A DNA stretch of 64,000 nt from Bacillota bacterium. GTDB taxonomy: Bacteria > Bacillota > Clostridia > Lachnospirales > Lachnospiraceae. A program made the position numbers and the translations under genes. The stretch lies in NCBI GenBank assembly GCA_023386315.1, contig JAEWJZ010000030.1, positions 186,001-250,000 of the forward strand, read 5' to 3'. The notes under the pieces are model-generated. The model ran no database searches. It was given only the letters and a program-made list of their open reading frames with translations, and was not told where the DNA came from. Of the stretch, positions 25,557-35,157 are shown one piece after another. The number at the start of each line of letters is the position of its first letter. Position 1 is the stretch's first letter.

Positions 25557-25640
25557 ATGAAGTATGACTTTAAAGACCTTATGGCCTTTGGTACATTCAT
25601 TTTAGCATTGCTTATCTTTATTTTTTATAATTGTAAGTAG
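25557..25640 (+). CDS. Candidate type I toxin, holin-like membrane peptide
   Basis: The 27-aa peptide has a short polar start (MKYDFKDLMAFG), one membrane helix (TFILALLIFIFY) and a polar tail NCK. Size and layout fit the Fst/TxpA/BsrG group, often annotated as putative holin-like toxin. Its Shine-Dalgarno lies in a hairpin (25523-25548), and an opposing promoter and terminator downstream predict an antisense RNA over its 3' UTR. Such peptides damage the membrane when overproduced. The peptide alone is weak evidence; the whole locus makes the call. Confidence 0.75.
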   Translation: MKYDFKDLMAFGTFILALLIFIFYNCK

Positions 25641-25671
25641 GATTTTCTGTAAAGTCCTGGAAACAGGCATA

Positions 25672-25767
25672 GAAAAACCACCCTTGTAAACTTGGCGGTT
25701 GAGAGGATGGGATTTTCTATCTTATTCATGGCCAACCCCCTTGTAGAGGGGCGGTTGTTCCTTTTGT
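25672..25767 (-). ncRNA. Candidate antisense antitoxin RNA
   Basis: On the minus strand a promoter (25774-25802) would start an RNA near 25767. It ends at a hairpin AACCGCC / GGGTGGTT followed by TTTTTCT (25671-25700). The predicted RNA of about 95 nt overlaps the 3' UTR of the toxin mRNA, which itself ends at a hairpin near 25734-25766. This head-on arrangement is that of RatA/TxpA-type type I systems. Transcription is inferred, not shown. Confidence 0.68.
25734..25766 (+). terminator. Probable terminator of the toxin mRNA
   Basis: AACC-CCC pairs with GGG-GGTT around a short loop and is followed by GTTCCTTTTGT. The stem has a bulge and the T-run is broken, so the call is moderate. Confidence 0.55.
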
Positions 25768-25773
25768 AATTCT

Positions 25774-25802
25774 AATATAGCATATCTGCAATTCAGAATC
25801 AA
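25774..25802 (-). promoter_or_regulatory. Promoter of the antisense antitoxin RNA
   Basis: Read on the minus strand: -35 TTGATT (25802-25797), 17-nt spacer, -10 TATATT (25779-25774). The match to sigma-A is good and it points toward the toxin gene, in a place with no minus-strand coding gene. Confidence 0.72.
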
Positions 25803-25920
25803 GAGGTCAGTTGCTATTTTCCTGTTCTCTCATTGTCACACTCCAGAGTTTCAGCTATAGCCCGGCTTTACGTTCAGTACAATTCTATGATTCATACAGG
25901 TGTTACAATGCCTATAATGC

Positions 25921-25962
25921 AAATAAGGACGCAGTTTTAATTAAACAGCGACCTTATTTTTT
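25921..25962. terminator. Bidirectional hairpin before the rhamnose operon
   Basis: A nested stem AAATAAGG, CGC, GTTT pairs with AAAC, GCG, CCTTATTT, with single A-A mismatches between segments. It is preceded by an A-rich and followed by a T-rich side. A possible promoter (TTCATA, 16 nt, TATAAT at 25913-25918) lies immediately upstream, so the hairpin could also attenuate that transcript. Confidence 0.65.
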
Positions 25963-25996
25963 ATTTGAATATCCGTTATGATAAAAGAAGAAATAT

Positions 25997-26092
25997 CCTG
26001 CGGGTATCCCTTTATGCCCAAAGGGCGTGGGCAAGAATAAGGAAACACCCTGCGGGTATCCCTTTATGCCCAAAGGGCGTGGGCAAGAATAA
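25997..26092 (+). repeat. Two identical 44-nt direct repeats with alternative hairpins
   Basis: Copies at 25997-26040 and 26049-26092 are identical and separated by 8 bp (52-bp period). Each contains CCCTTT-N6-AAAGGG and an overlapping TGCCCA-N7-TGGGCA that cannot form at the same time. They lie 20 bp before the start of rhaB, inside the probable 5' UTR. A read-through frame spans them but the 52-bp period is not a multiple of three, so they are not protein-coding repeats. Confidence 0.9.
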
Positions 26093-26111
26093 TGAAAGGA
26101 GTGTGGTGTGG

Positions 26112-27542
26112 ATGGAGAAATATTATCTTGCCGTAGACATTGGGGCTTCCAGCGGCCGCCATATACTTGGGACTGTGCAGGACGGCAAAATAGTTCTGGA
26201 GGAGATCTACCGTTTTGAAAACGGCATGAAGCAGGAGGACGGGCATTTGTCCTGGGATGTGGAGTCCTTATTTGCAGAAATAAAAGAGGGATTAAAGCAG
26301 TGCAAAAAGCTGGATAAGATACCAGTCAGTATGGGAATTGATACCTGGGCAGTGGATTTTGTTCTTCTTGATGCGAAAAATAAAATTCTTGGCAGGGCAG
26401 CAGGATACCGTGATGACAGAACATTGGGAATGGATGAAAAGGTATATGAAATCATTTCCCAGAATGACTTATATAAGAGAACCGGAATCCAGAAACAGAT
26501 CTTCAATACGATTTATCAGCTGATGGCTGTTAAGGAGAAAGAGCCGGAGCTTCTTAAGAGAGCGGAATCTTTCCTAATGATTCCCGATTACTTTAATTTT
26601 CTGCTGACGGGAGAAAAAAAACAGGAATATACCAATGCTACCACAACCCAGCTGGTGAGCCCTGTAACAGAGAACTGGGATTATGAACTGATCCGTATGC
26701 TCTCCTATCCGGAAAAGCTGTTTGGGCCATTATCCATGCCTGGTACAAAGGTGGGACAGTTTACGGAAGAAATCATAAAAGAGGTCGGTTTTTCCTGTTC
26801 AGTGATACTGCCGGCCACTCATGATACCGGTTCTGCTGTCATGGCAGTTCCTATAGTTCCGGATAAGGAAGGTGCAGAGGATGATATTCTCTATATCAGT
26901 TCGGGAACGTGGTCTCTTATGGGAACGGAACTTCTGGCAGCGGATTGTTCCAAAGAAAGCATGAAAGCTAATTTTACCAATGAAGGCGGGTATGATTACC
27001 GCTATCGGTATCTAAAGAATATTATGGGTCTCTGGATGATCCAGTCGGTGAAAAAAGAACTGGCTGGCAGAGGGGAAAACTATTCTTTTGCTGAGCTGTG
27101 TGAACTTGCTTCAAAAGAGACGATCCCTTCTCTGGTAGACTGCAACGACAGCAGTTTTCTGGCTCCGGAAAGCATGATAAAAGCGGTTGTGAATTTCTGC
27201 AGGAATAAAAAACAGCCCGTTCCTGAAAGCGCAGGAGAGATTGCGGCAGTAATTTATAACAGCCTTGCCGCGTGTTATAAAGAAACGGCAGAAGAACTGG
27301 AATCCATTACAGGAAAAAAATATTCAGACCTTCATGTAGTCGGCGGCGGTTCCAATGCTGCCTACTTAAATAAATTAACTGCAAATCAAACCGGTAAGAC
27401 GGTTTACGCCGGACCGGGAGAAGCGACTGCAATCGGAAATCTGCTGGCCCAGATGATTGCTTACGGGGAATTTAGAGATTTAAAAACAGCAAGAGAATCC
27501 GTTTACCAGTCATTTGCTGTAAAAGAATATAAGCCGTTGTGA
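26112..27542 (+). CDS. rhaB: Rhamnulokinase
   Basis: The 476-aa FGGY-family kinase phosphorylates L-rhamnulose. It has the N-terminal phosphate-1 motif YYLAVDIGASSGRHI, the phosphate-2 segment ATHDTGSAV and YISSGTWSLMGTE, and the adenosine motif VVGGGSNAAYLNKLTA. The ATG at 26112 follows AAAGGAG; the longer frame from 25965 would translate the 44-nt repeats. It is first of four rha genes with gaps of 12-25 bp. Confidence 0.95.
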   Translation: MEKYYLAVDIGASSGRHILGTVQDGKIVLEEIYRFENGMKQEDGHLSWDVESLFAEIKEGLKQCKKLDKIPVSMGIDTWAVDFVLLDAKNKILGRAAGYRDDRTLGMDEKVYEIISQNDLYKRTGIQKQIFNTIYQLMAVKEKEPELLKRAESFLMIPDYFNFLLTGEKKQEYTNATTTQLVSPVTENWDYELIRMLSYPEKLFGPLSMPGTKVGQFTEEIIKEVGFSCSVILPATHDTGSAVMAVPIVPDKEGAEDDILYISSGTWSLMGTELLAADCSKESMKANFTNEGGYDYRYRYLKNIMGLWMIQSVKKELAGRGENYSFAELCELASKETIPSLVDCNDSSFLAPESMIKAVVNFCRNKKQPVPESAGEIAAVIYNSLAACYKETAEELESITGKKYSDLHVVGGGSNAAYLNKLTANQTGKTVYAGPGEATAIGNLLAQMIAYGEFRDLKTARESVYQSFAVKEYKPL

Positions 27543-27567
27543 GAGGTTTTGTAAAGGAGAGAAAACT

Positions 27568-27882
27568 ATGATCAGAAAATCATTTAAAATGTATTTAAAT
27601 GAAGGAATGGCTGAAGAATATGAAACGCGTCATAATCTGCTCTGGCCGGAGATGAAAGAGATGATTCATGAATGCGGCGGCCATAATTATTCCATATTTT
27701 TAGATGAAGAGACCAATGTGCTTTATGGATATATTGAAATAGATGATGAGGAGAAGTGGGCCAAATCTGCAGATACACCCATTAACCGGAAATGGTGGGA
27801 CTATATGGCGGACATTATGAAAACCAATCCTGACAACAGCCCTGTTTCAGACGGGTTAAAGCCGGTATTTCATTTAGACTGA
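27568..27882 (+). CDS. rhaM: L-rhamnose mutarotase
   Basis: The 104-aa protein interconverts the anomers of L-rhamnose before isomerisation. Family motifs are RHNLLWPEMKEMIHECGGHNYSIFLDEETNVLYGYIEIDDEEKW and the C-terminal KWWDYMADIM. AAAGGAGAG precedes the ATG. It is the second gene of the rhamnose operon. Confidence 0.95.
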   Translation: MIRKSFKMYLNEGMAEEYETRHNLLWPEMKEMIHECGGHNYSIFLDEETNVLYGYIEIDDEEKWAKSADTPINRKWWDYMADIMKTNPDNSPVSDGLKPVFHLD

Positions 27883-27906
27883 GAAAAGAGAAAGGAAGAA
27901 AAAGCC

Positions 27907-29157
27907 ATGACAATCAAAGAAAGATATGAAGCGGCAAAGGAAAGCTATAAAGCAGTAGGTGTTGATACAGACCAGGTACTTCTTGCATTGAAACAGATCC
28001 CTATTTCCATGCACTGCTGGCAGGGAGATGACGTAACCGGATTTGACGGAGCCGGCGCATTATCAGGAGGAATCCAGACAACTGGAAATTATCCCGGACG
28101 GGCACGTAATCCCAAAGAACTGATGGCAGACATGGACAAGGCGCTGAGCCTGATTCCGGGAAAACACAGAATTAATCTTCATGCAAGCTATGGAATCTTT
28201 GAAAAGGGAGAATGGGCTGACCGCGATGAGCTGGAGCCAAAGCATTTTGCAAAATGGGTGGAGTTTGCAAAGGAAAGAGGTATCGGCATTGATTTCAACC
28301 CAACCTTATTCTCACACCCAAAGGCAGAGCATGCAACCTTATCAAGCGAAGATCCTGAAATAAGAGCGTTCTGGATCCGCCATGTAAAGGCCTGCATCCG
28401 CATTTCCCAGTATTTTGCTGAAGAGTTAAATACTCCCTGCACCATGAATATCTGGATACCGGACGGATTTAAGGATATTCCCGCTGACCGCACCTCACCT
28501 AGAGCAAGGTTAAAGGATTCCCTTGACCAGATCCTTTCCATGGATTACGATAAGTCTAAGGTATACGTTGCAGTGGAATCCAAGGTATTTGGCATCGGAA
28601 TGGAAAGCTGCACGGTAGGCTCCCATGAATTTTACATGAACTACGCATCAAAGAATGATATTCTCTGCCTGCTGGACAGCGGACACTATCATCCGACAGA
28701 AGTGGTTTCCGATAAGATCTCTTCCATGCTGCTGTTCTTTGATAAGGTGGCGCTTCATGTAACCAGACCGGTTCGCTGGGACAGTGACCATGTGGTATTA
28801 TTTGATGATGAGACGAAAGAGATTGCAAAAGAGATTGTGCGGGGCGGAGCAGACCGCGTCCTTTTGGCTCTGGACTTTTTTGATGCCAGCATCAACCGTC
28901 TAAGTGCCTGGGTAGTAGGAATGAGAAACATGCAGAAAGCTCTTTTAAATGCCCTTCTTCTTCCAAATGAAAAGTTGGCTGCTTTACAGGAATCCCGTAA
29001 TTTTACAGAGCTTATGATGCTTCAGGAAGAGTTAAAGCTCTACCCAATCGGCGATGTATGGAACTATTTCTGTGAGTTAAACGGAGTACCTGCAAAAGAA
29101 GACTGGTTCAGCCAGATTACCGCATATGAAAAAGAAGTACTGGCAAACCGCAAATAG
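27907..29157 (+). CDS. rhaA: L-rhamnose isomerase
   Basis: The 416-aa metal-dependent isomerase converts L-rhamnose to L-rhamnulose. It has the family start ([16 protein letters not shown]), the metal-site segments [20 protein letters not shown] and [21 protein letters not shown], and [28 protein letters not shown] precedes the start. It is the third rha gene. Confidence 0.97.
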   Translation: MTIKERYEAAKESYKAVGVDTDQVLLALKQIPISMHCWQGDDVTGFDGAGALSGGIQTTGNYPGRARNPKELMADMDKALSLIPGKHRINLHASYGIFEKGEWADRDELEPKHFAKWVEFAKERGIGIDFNPTLFSHPKAEHATLSSEDPEIRAFWIRHVKACIRISQYFAEELNTPCTMNIWIPDGFKDIPADRTSPRARLKDSLDQILSMDYDKSKVYVAVESKVFGIGMESCTVGSHEFYMNYASKNDILCLLDSGHYHPTEVVSDKISSMLLFFDKVALHVTRPVRWDSDHVVLFDDETKEIAKEIVRGGADRVLLALDFFDASINRLSAWVVGMRNMQKALLNALLLPNEKLAALQESRNFTELMMLQEELKLYPIGDVWNYFCELNGVPAKEDWFSQITAYEKEVLANRK

Positions 29158-29169
29158 AGGAGAAAAAAC

Positions 29170-29997
29170 ATGAAGATTTTAGATGCAGAATTTGTAAAAG
29201 GCTTTATCCGTATGTGTGACGATGGTTTTAAGCAGAACTGGCATGAAAGAAACGGAGGCAATTTAAGCTACCGGATTAAGTCAGAAGAGGTGGAGTCTGT
29301 AAAGAAAGAATTAGACAGAAATACTCCCTGGCAGCCAATCGGAACAACGGTTAAGGATCTGGCAGGAGAATATTTTATGGTGACAGGAAGCGGAAAATAT
29401 TTCCGCAATGTCATTCTGGATCCGGCTGCCAATACCTGTATCATAGAGATCGATGAATCCGGAGAAAATTATCGGATCTGCTGGGGGATTGTAAACGGAG
29501 GCCGCCCCACCAGTGAGCTGCCTTCCCACTTAATGAATCACGAAGTGAAGAAGAAGGCTACCAAAGGGCTGCACCGCGTCATTTACCATGCCCATCCGGC
29601 AAACGTAATTGCACTGACTTTTGTGCTTCCTTTAGAGGATCGTGTGTTTACAAGAGAATTGTGGGAAATGGCAACGGAATGTCCTGTTGTTTTCCCTGGA
29701 GGCGTGGGTGTCGTTGGCTGGATGGTCCCGGGCGGACGTGATATTGCAGTTGCAACCAGTGAACTGATGAAGAAATATGACGTGGCAGTATGGGCCCATC
29801 ATGGTCTGTTCGCGTCCGGTGAGGATTTTGACTTAACCTTCGGATTAATGCACACAGTCGAAAAATCTGCGGAGATTCTGGTAAAGGTTTTATCCATACG
29901 TCCGGATAAGCTCCAGACAATCACACCGGAGAACTTTAAAGATCTGGCACGGGATTTTAAAGTGACGCTGCCGGAAGAGTTTCTTTACGAGAAATAG
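29170..29997 (+). CDS. rhaD: Rhamnulose-1-phosphate aldolase
   Basis: The 275-aa class II aldolase cleaves rhamnulose-1-phosphate to DHAP and L-lactaldehyde. The zinc ligands lie in HAHPANVIALTF and in VWAHHGLFASGEDFD, with WHERNGGNLSYR near the N-terminus. GAGGAGAAAAAAC precedes the ATG. It completes the catabolic operon; no transporter or lactaldehyde reductase gene lies next to it. Confidence 0.96.
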   Translation: MKILDAEFVKGFIRMCDDGFKQNWHERNGGNLSYRIKSEEVESVKKELDRNTPWQPIGTTVKDLAGEYFMVTGSGKYFRNVILDPAANTCIIEIDESGENYRICWGIVNGGRPTSELPSHLMNHEVKKKATKGLHRVIYHAHPANVIALTFVLPLEDRVFTRELWEMATECPVVFPGGVGVVGWMVPGGRDIAVATSELMKKYDVAVWAHHGLFASGEDFDLTFGLMHTVEKSAEILVKVLSIRPDKLQTITPENFKDLARDFKVTLPEEFLYEK

Positions 29998-30025
29998 AGG
30001 TTGTTTTTGTAATAGAACGACGGAA

Positions 30026-30055
30026 TGTTAACCTGAATCAATGTTTCGGTTGACA
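30026..30055. promoter_or_regulatory. BirA (biotin repressor) operator of bioB
   Basis: TGTTAACC, 14 bases, GGTTGACA is an 8-bp inverted repeat with one mismatch and the spacing of BirA sites in Firmicutes. The right half contains the -35 box of the bioB promoter, so biotinyl-AMP-loaded BirA would block RNA polymerase. Confidence 0.85.
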
Positions 30056-30078
30056 ATATAAAAATCCCTTTGTATAAT
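30050..30078 (+). promoter_or_regulatory. Consensus sigma-A promoter of bioB
   Basis: TTGACA (30050-30055), 17-nt spacer, TATAAT (30073-30078) match the consensus perfectly. The -35 lies in the BirA operator and the -10 lies in the left arm of a long inverted repeat (30060-30113). Confidence 0.92.
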
Positions 30079-30113
30079 GGTGAAAAATGACATCATTATA
30101 CAGGGGGATTTTT
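30060..30113. terminator. 20-bp inverted repeat: rha terminator overlapping the bioB promoter
   Basis: Arms 30060-30079 and 30094-30113 pair over 20 positions (two T-G) with a 14-nt loop. RNA arriving from rhaD would form a GC-containing hairpin ending in AUUUUUA, an intrinsic terminator. The left arm includes the bioB -10 box, so transcripts that start at bioB lack that arm and escape. Confidence 0.65.
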
Positions 30114-30179
30114 ACGCCGTTTATATTCGGTGATTCAAAGAACCCTGCAGTGGTAAGGCAGGATTAGAGGAGGCAGTAA

Positions 30180-31139
30180 ATGACAGTACCATATGAGAAT
30201 CTTACAAAGGAGGATGCCAGGTCCATACTCCTGATGCCGGATGAAGAACTTCCAAAGCTCCTTGAAGCGGCATATTCTTTAAGAAAAAAGCATAAAGGAA
30301 ATATTGTGGATATTCACATGCTGACCAATGCCCGCAGCGGCAACTGTACCCAGAACTGCGCCTATTGTGCCCAGTCCGGACAGGCGAAAACAGATATTGA
30401 TACATATGAGCTGATTACCTGTGACAAGCTTATAAAAGACGGTTATCTGGTAAAAGAAAAGAAGCTGGCACGCCACTGCATCGGGTTAAGCGGAATCCGT
30501 TTTTCTGATGAAGAGATTCTGGCATTTGCAGATGAGATTAAGAGACTTAAGAAAGAAGCTGATACTCCGGTCTGCTGTTCCATTGGATTCCTCTCGAGGG
30601 AGCAGGCGGCGGTCTTAAAGGAAGCGGGTGTGGACAGAATAAACCACAACTTAAATACAGGCAGAAATTATTATCCTAATATCTGCACGACCCATACCTA
30701 TGAGCAGCGGATTGCCAATATTCAGATGCTTAAAGAAATGGGCTTTGAACTTTGCTGCGGCGGAATCGTGGGACTGGGAGAGAAGCCGGAAGATGTGGTG
30801 GACATGCTGTTTGAGATTCAGAACATAAATCCAAAGGCAGTTCCGATTAATTTCCTGATCCCCATAAAAGGTACAGCGCTGGAGAATCAGAGTACAGCTA
30901 TTCTCACCTCTGAATACTGTTTAAAAGTTCTTTGCCTTGCCAGACTTTTAAATCCAGATTCAGATATCCGGTGTGCGGCAGGAAGGGAGCTTTATCTAAA
31001 AGGAAAAGAAAAGTGGATGTTTTATGCGGTTGATTCTGTATTTGCTTCCGGATATCTTACCGCAGGCGGAGAGAGCATTGACAGCACTATAAAAATGATT
31101 CGGGAGGCCGGGTTTGAGTACTGTATTGAACCTGGGTGA
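30180..31139 (+). CDS. bioB: Biotin synthase
   Basis: The 319-aa radical SAM enzyme inserts sulfur into dethiobiotin. The 4Fe-4S cysteines are C56, C60 and C63 (GNCTQNCAYCAQS), followed by the family motifs INHNLNTGRNYYPNICTTHTYEQRI and NFLIPIKGTALE. GAGGAGGCAGTAA precedes the ATG. A BirA site at its promoter supports the biotin role. No other bio gene lies in the window, so it may rely on imported or distantly made dethiobiotin. Confidence 0.95.
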   Translation: MTVPYENLTKEDARSILLMPDEELPKLLEAAYSLRKKHKGNIVDIHMLTNARSGNCTQNCAYCAQSGQAKTDIDTYELITCDKLIKDGYLVKEKKLARHCIGLSGIRFSDEEILAFADEIKRLKKEADTPVCCSIGFLSREQAAVLKEAGVDRINHNLNTGRNYYPNICTTHTYEQRIANIQMLKEMGFELCCGGIVGLGEKPEDVVDMLFEIQNINPKAVPINFLIPIKGTALENQSTAILTSEYCLKVLCLARLLNPDSDIRCAAGRELYLKGKEKWMFYAVDSVFASGYLTAGGESIDSTIKMIREAGFEYCIEPG

Positions 31140-31167
31140 ATCAATTATATTTTTTTATTTAAAATTG

Positions 31168-31193
31168 GCCGCTGGTGAAACCAGTGGCTTTTA
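31168..31193 (+). terminator. Terminator after bioB
   Basis: GCCGCTGGT / ACCAGTGGC (one G-T pair) with a GAA loop is followed by TTTTATATTT. Confidence 0.88.
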
Positions 31194-31255
31194 TATTTAC
31201 CAACTATGCATTTTCAAAGTCCGGTCTGTAGTAGTACAGATTTGATATCGTACAA

Positions 31256-31284
31256 TTGACCTATAAATAATTGCATTATATACT
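31256..31284 (+). promoter_or_regulatory. Promoter of the GNAT acetyltransferase gene
   Basis: TTGACC (31256-31261), 17-nt spacer, TATACT (31279-31284) lie about 30 bp before the ATG at 31316. Confidence 0.8.
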
Positions 31285-31315
31285 AAATCCACTAAAATAT
31301 AAGGGGGTAGTCATA

Positions 31316-32164
31316 ATGATTGAATTAAAAAAAGAAATGTTTCAAAATTTGATTATAACTTTACAGGAAGCGGATATTAATACTTTATTTGCAATGTCAG
31401 TATTGGAGAGAAAAGTAGAAGGAAAAATTTTTGCTGATGATAGCACCTCGCCAGCTTCATTTTATCTTCAACATCCCTATGGAATGTCTTTGCTTTATGG
31501 AGAAAACGGTAACGAAGAGTTTTATGGAGAACTGAAACTACATTTGCTCAATTCTGACAAATGCAGAAAAAGAGCGGAATGGCTGCAGGTATATCCTGCC
31601 GCGCTCTATTCGAAAATGGAAACTCTTTTAGGGGATAATTTAATTAAAAAAGGGGCGGAAGAGCCGTACAGCGATCCGTCAGCAGCGGAAGTTCATAAAG
31701 TCCTGGAATATCAGAGAATCAATTTTACCTTTCGGAAAGAAAAGTATCTTACCTTCAGGAGAAGTCTTTCAAATGAACATGCCGAAATTATCCCGATGAC
31801 AGAAGATATTTTCAATCAGTTGGCTGGAAACGTAGTGCCGAAATATTTTTGGGACAGCTATTATGATTTCGAAAAGAATGGGATTGGGTTTACGCTGCTG
31901 TTAAAAGATAGAATCCCTGCTTCTACCGCCTTCGCCTCCTGTGTAATTGATCGTAAACTTGAAATTGGAATTGAGACGGGTGCAGAGTATCGCGGCTCAG
32001 GCTTTGCAGCAAGGGTTTGCGCACGATTGATCGATTATTGTCTGGAGAATGGCCTGGAACCTGTCTGGTCTTGCAACTCGGGAAATATGGGTTCCAGAAA
32101 GCTTGCAGGGAAATTAGGCTTTGAGGAATGCAAAAGAATTCCCTATTATCGTTTACCTTTTTAA
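31316..32164 (+). CDS. GNAT-family N-acetyltransferase
   Basis: The 282-aa protein has a C-terminal GNAT domain with the acetyl-CoA loop region ETGAEYRGSGFAARVCARLIDYCLENGLEPVWSCN and SRKLAGKLGFEECKRIPYY. The N-terminal half resembles the GNAT_acetyltran group of two-part acetyltransferases. The ATG at 31316 was chosen because GGGGG lies 9 bp before it; the earlier ATG at 31271 lies inside the -10 region. Codons are richer in A/T than in neighbouring genes, so it may be a recent arrival. Substrate unknown. Confidence 0.85.
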   Translation: MIELKKEMFQNLIITLQEADINTLFAMSVLERKVEGKIFADDSTSPASFYLQHPYGMSLLYGENGNEEFYGELKLHLLNSDKCRKRAEWLQVYPAALYSKMETLLGDNLIKKGAEEPYSDPSAAEVHKVLEYQRINFTFRKEKYLTFRRSLSNEHAEIIPMTEDIFNQLAGNVVPKYFWDSYYDFEKNGIGFTLLLKDRIPASTAFASCVIDRKLEIGIETGAEYRGSGFAARVCARLIDYCLENGLEPVWSCNSGNMGSRKLAGKLGFEECKRIPYYRLPF

Positions 32165-32211
32165 GCCTTTTGATTATCAGCCAAGTCTTCTGTAAATGAA
32201 AGAAACGCTAA

Positions 32212-32256
32212 AAAAGGAGTATATTCTGAGACATTCCTTCAAAAAATACTCCTTTT
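32212..32256. terminator. Bidirectional terminator between convergent genes
   Basis: AAAAGGAGTAT / ATACTCCTTTT with an interior loop serves the acetyltransferase on the plus strand and the YtxH-like gene on the minus strand. Confidence 0.82.
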
Positions 32257-32276
32257 ACCTGCTTACAGCAGAAAAT

Positions 32277-32831
32277 TTATTGCAATTCTTCCTCCACAAT
32301 CGTGGTGGTATCATCTGAAGATTCCTCTGTTCTGGAATCTGTGTTATCTTTCTGTGCCATATCTGCAGCAGGTTGTCCTGATTCAGAAGCGGAATAGTCC
32401 AGACCGCCGTCTTCTGTAATGTCAGAATCTTCCTCTTGGGAATCTCCCTTTTCCATGGCAGAATCAAACATATCCTTCGCTGTATCAGCCACTGCAGAAG
32501 CTGCTTCCCTGGCTGTATCGCTCACTATGGTAGCAGCATCTTTCATCATGTTTTTTGCTGCAGTTGCTGCGTCTTTCGCTGCATCTGCCATATCGGAGGC
32601 TGCTGTCTTCAGCTCATCCTTATTTGCATGAAGAGAAACATAGTTGCGGTTCATCGTACTGTCAATTTTGGAAATGTCATCATTCCCGTCATCTTCAAAA
32701 TCATGGAAATTTTCTTCCAGTTCCTTATGGAAGGATTTGTATTTTGTAAAATAAGAGATGCCGGCGGCAACAGCACCGGCGATAGTGGCAAGTGCCACGA
32801 ATTTCCCAAAACCATTACCTCTTTTTGCCAT
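32277..32831 (-). CDS. YtxH-like membrane-anchored protein
   Basis: The 184-aa protein starts at MAKRGNGF (GAAAGGAG 8 bp before it; a start six codons earlier would overlap this site). It has one N-terminal membrane helix (KFVALATIAGAVAAGISYF), an acidic linker and a long alanine-rich amphipathic helix repeating AADAAKDAATAAKNMMKDAA-like 11-mers (residues 75-140). A Ser/Asp/Glu-rich tail follows. The architecture fits YtxH-type stress proteins. The role is not known. Confidence 0.78.
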   Translation of the reverse strand: MAKRGNGFGKFVALATIAGAVAAGISYFTKYKSFHKELEENFHDFEDDGNDDISKIDSTMNRNYVSLHANKDELKTAASDMADAAKDAATAAKNMMKDAATIVSDTAREAASAVADTAKDMFDSAMEKGDSQEEDSDITEDGGLDYSASESGQPAADMAQKDNTDSRTEESSDDTTTIVEEELQ

Positions 32832-32974
32832 TTTAAACACTCCTTTCATTCTCTTACCTATTGTAATACTTACCCGAAAAAAAATAAAGGTATATAATAA
32901 GAAAATTTCTATAAACTATGTTAGTAACGGCTCAATCCGTCTAAATATGGTAAAATTGTAAAAAAAATATAAAG

Positions 32975-33001
32975 TTAGCACTCAACTATTGACAGTGCTA
33001 A
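32975..33001. promoter_or_regulatory. CIRCE element of groESL (HrcA operator)
   Basis: TTAGCACTC, nine bases, CAGTGCTAA matches the CIRCE consensus with one mismatch. It includes the -35 box of the groESL promoter, so HrcA would block initiation under non-stress conditions. hrcA is not in the window. Confidence 0.95.
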
Positions 33002-33017
33002 TAATGAGTGATATAAC
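32989..33017 (+). promoter_or_regulatory. groESL promoter
   Basis: TTGACA (32989-32994), 17-nt spacer, TATAAC (33012-33017). The leader to groES is about 75 nt. No second promoter is obvious. Confidence 0.88.
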
Positions 33018-33096
33018 ATATTATGTGAATAAAAAATAACTTCTTTCTATAGGCCATAAGAAAGAAATAATAAGAAGGTTATGAGGAGGAATTGCA

Positions 33097-33387
33097 ATGA
33101 AATTAGTACCATTATTTGACAAAGTTGTGTTAAAACCATTGGTTGCAGAGGAGACAACAAAGTCCGGTATTGTTCTGCCGGGTCAGGCAAAAGAAAAGCC
33201 ACAGCAGGCGGAAGTTATCGCAGTAGGACCTGGCGGTCTTGTAGATGGTAAGGAAGTTTCCATGCAGGTTAAAACAGGCGATAAAGTAATCTTCTCCAAA
33301 TATTCAGGAACAGAGATTGAAACCGGAGAAGACGACGAGAAATATGTAATTGTTAAGCAGAGTGATATTCTGGCAGTAATTGAATAA
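33097..33387 (+). CDS. groES: Co-chaperonin GroES
   Basis: The 96-aa protein has the GroES start MKLVPLFDKVVLKPLVAEETTKSGIVLPGQAKEKPQQAEVIAVGPG, with the mobile loop between residues 16 and 33, and the C-terminal YVIVKQSDILAVIE. It caps the GroEL ring. GGAGGAATTGCA precedes the ATG. Confidence 0.98.
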   Translation: MKLVPLFDKVVLKPLVAEETTKSGIVLPGQAKEKPQQAEVIAVGPGGLVDGKEVSMQVKTGDKVIFSKYSGTEIETGEDDEKYVIVKQSDILAVIE

Positions 33388-33482
33388 TAAACGCAGTACC
33401 GTCAGGTAACAGCAGATTTTGATAAAAAGGCGTGATTTCCTTATATAAGATCACCAAATTAAAGTTAAAACTGGAGGAATGA

Positions 33483-35105
<1,623 letters not shown>

Positions 35106-35157
35106 GATTTTTACGGAAGAGACGCCTTGCAGGTATGAGAAAGGATCCAGTATTATT

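Noticed and set aside
25268..25560. Several overlapping frames of 60-75 codons on both strands upstream of the toxin
   Set aside because: None has a ribosome-binding site or protein-like composition; they overlap hairpins and a possible promoter.
25965..26111. N-terminal extension of rhamnulokinase through the 44-nt repeats
   Set aside because: The 52-bp repeat period shifts frame, there is no ribosome-binding site at the early start, and the kinase motif begins right after the ATG at 26112.
32436..32897. Plus-strand frame of 153 codons opposite the YtxH-like gene
   Set aside because: Its Cys/His-rich product is the reverse reading of the alanine-rich repeat and it has no ribosome-binding site.
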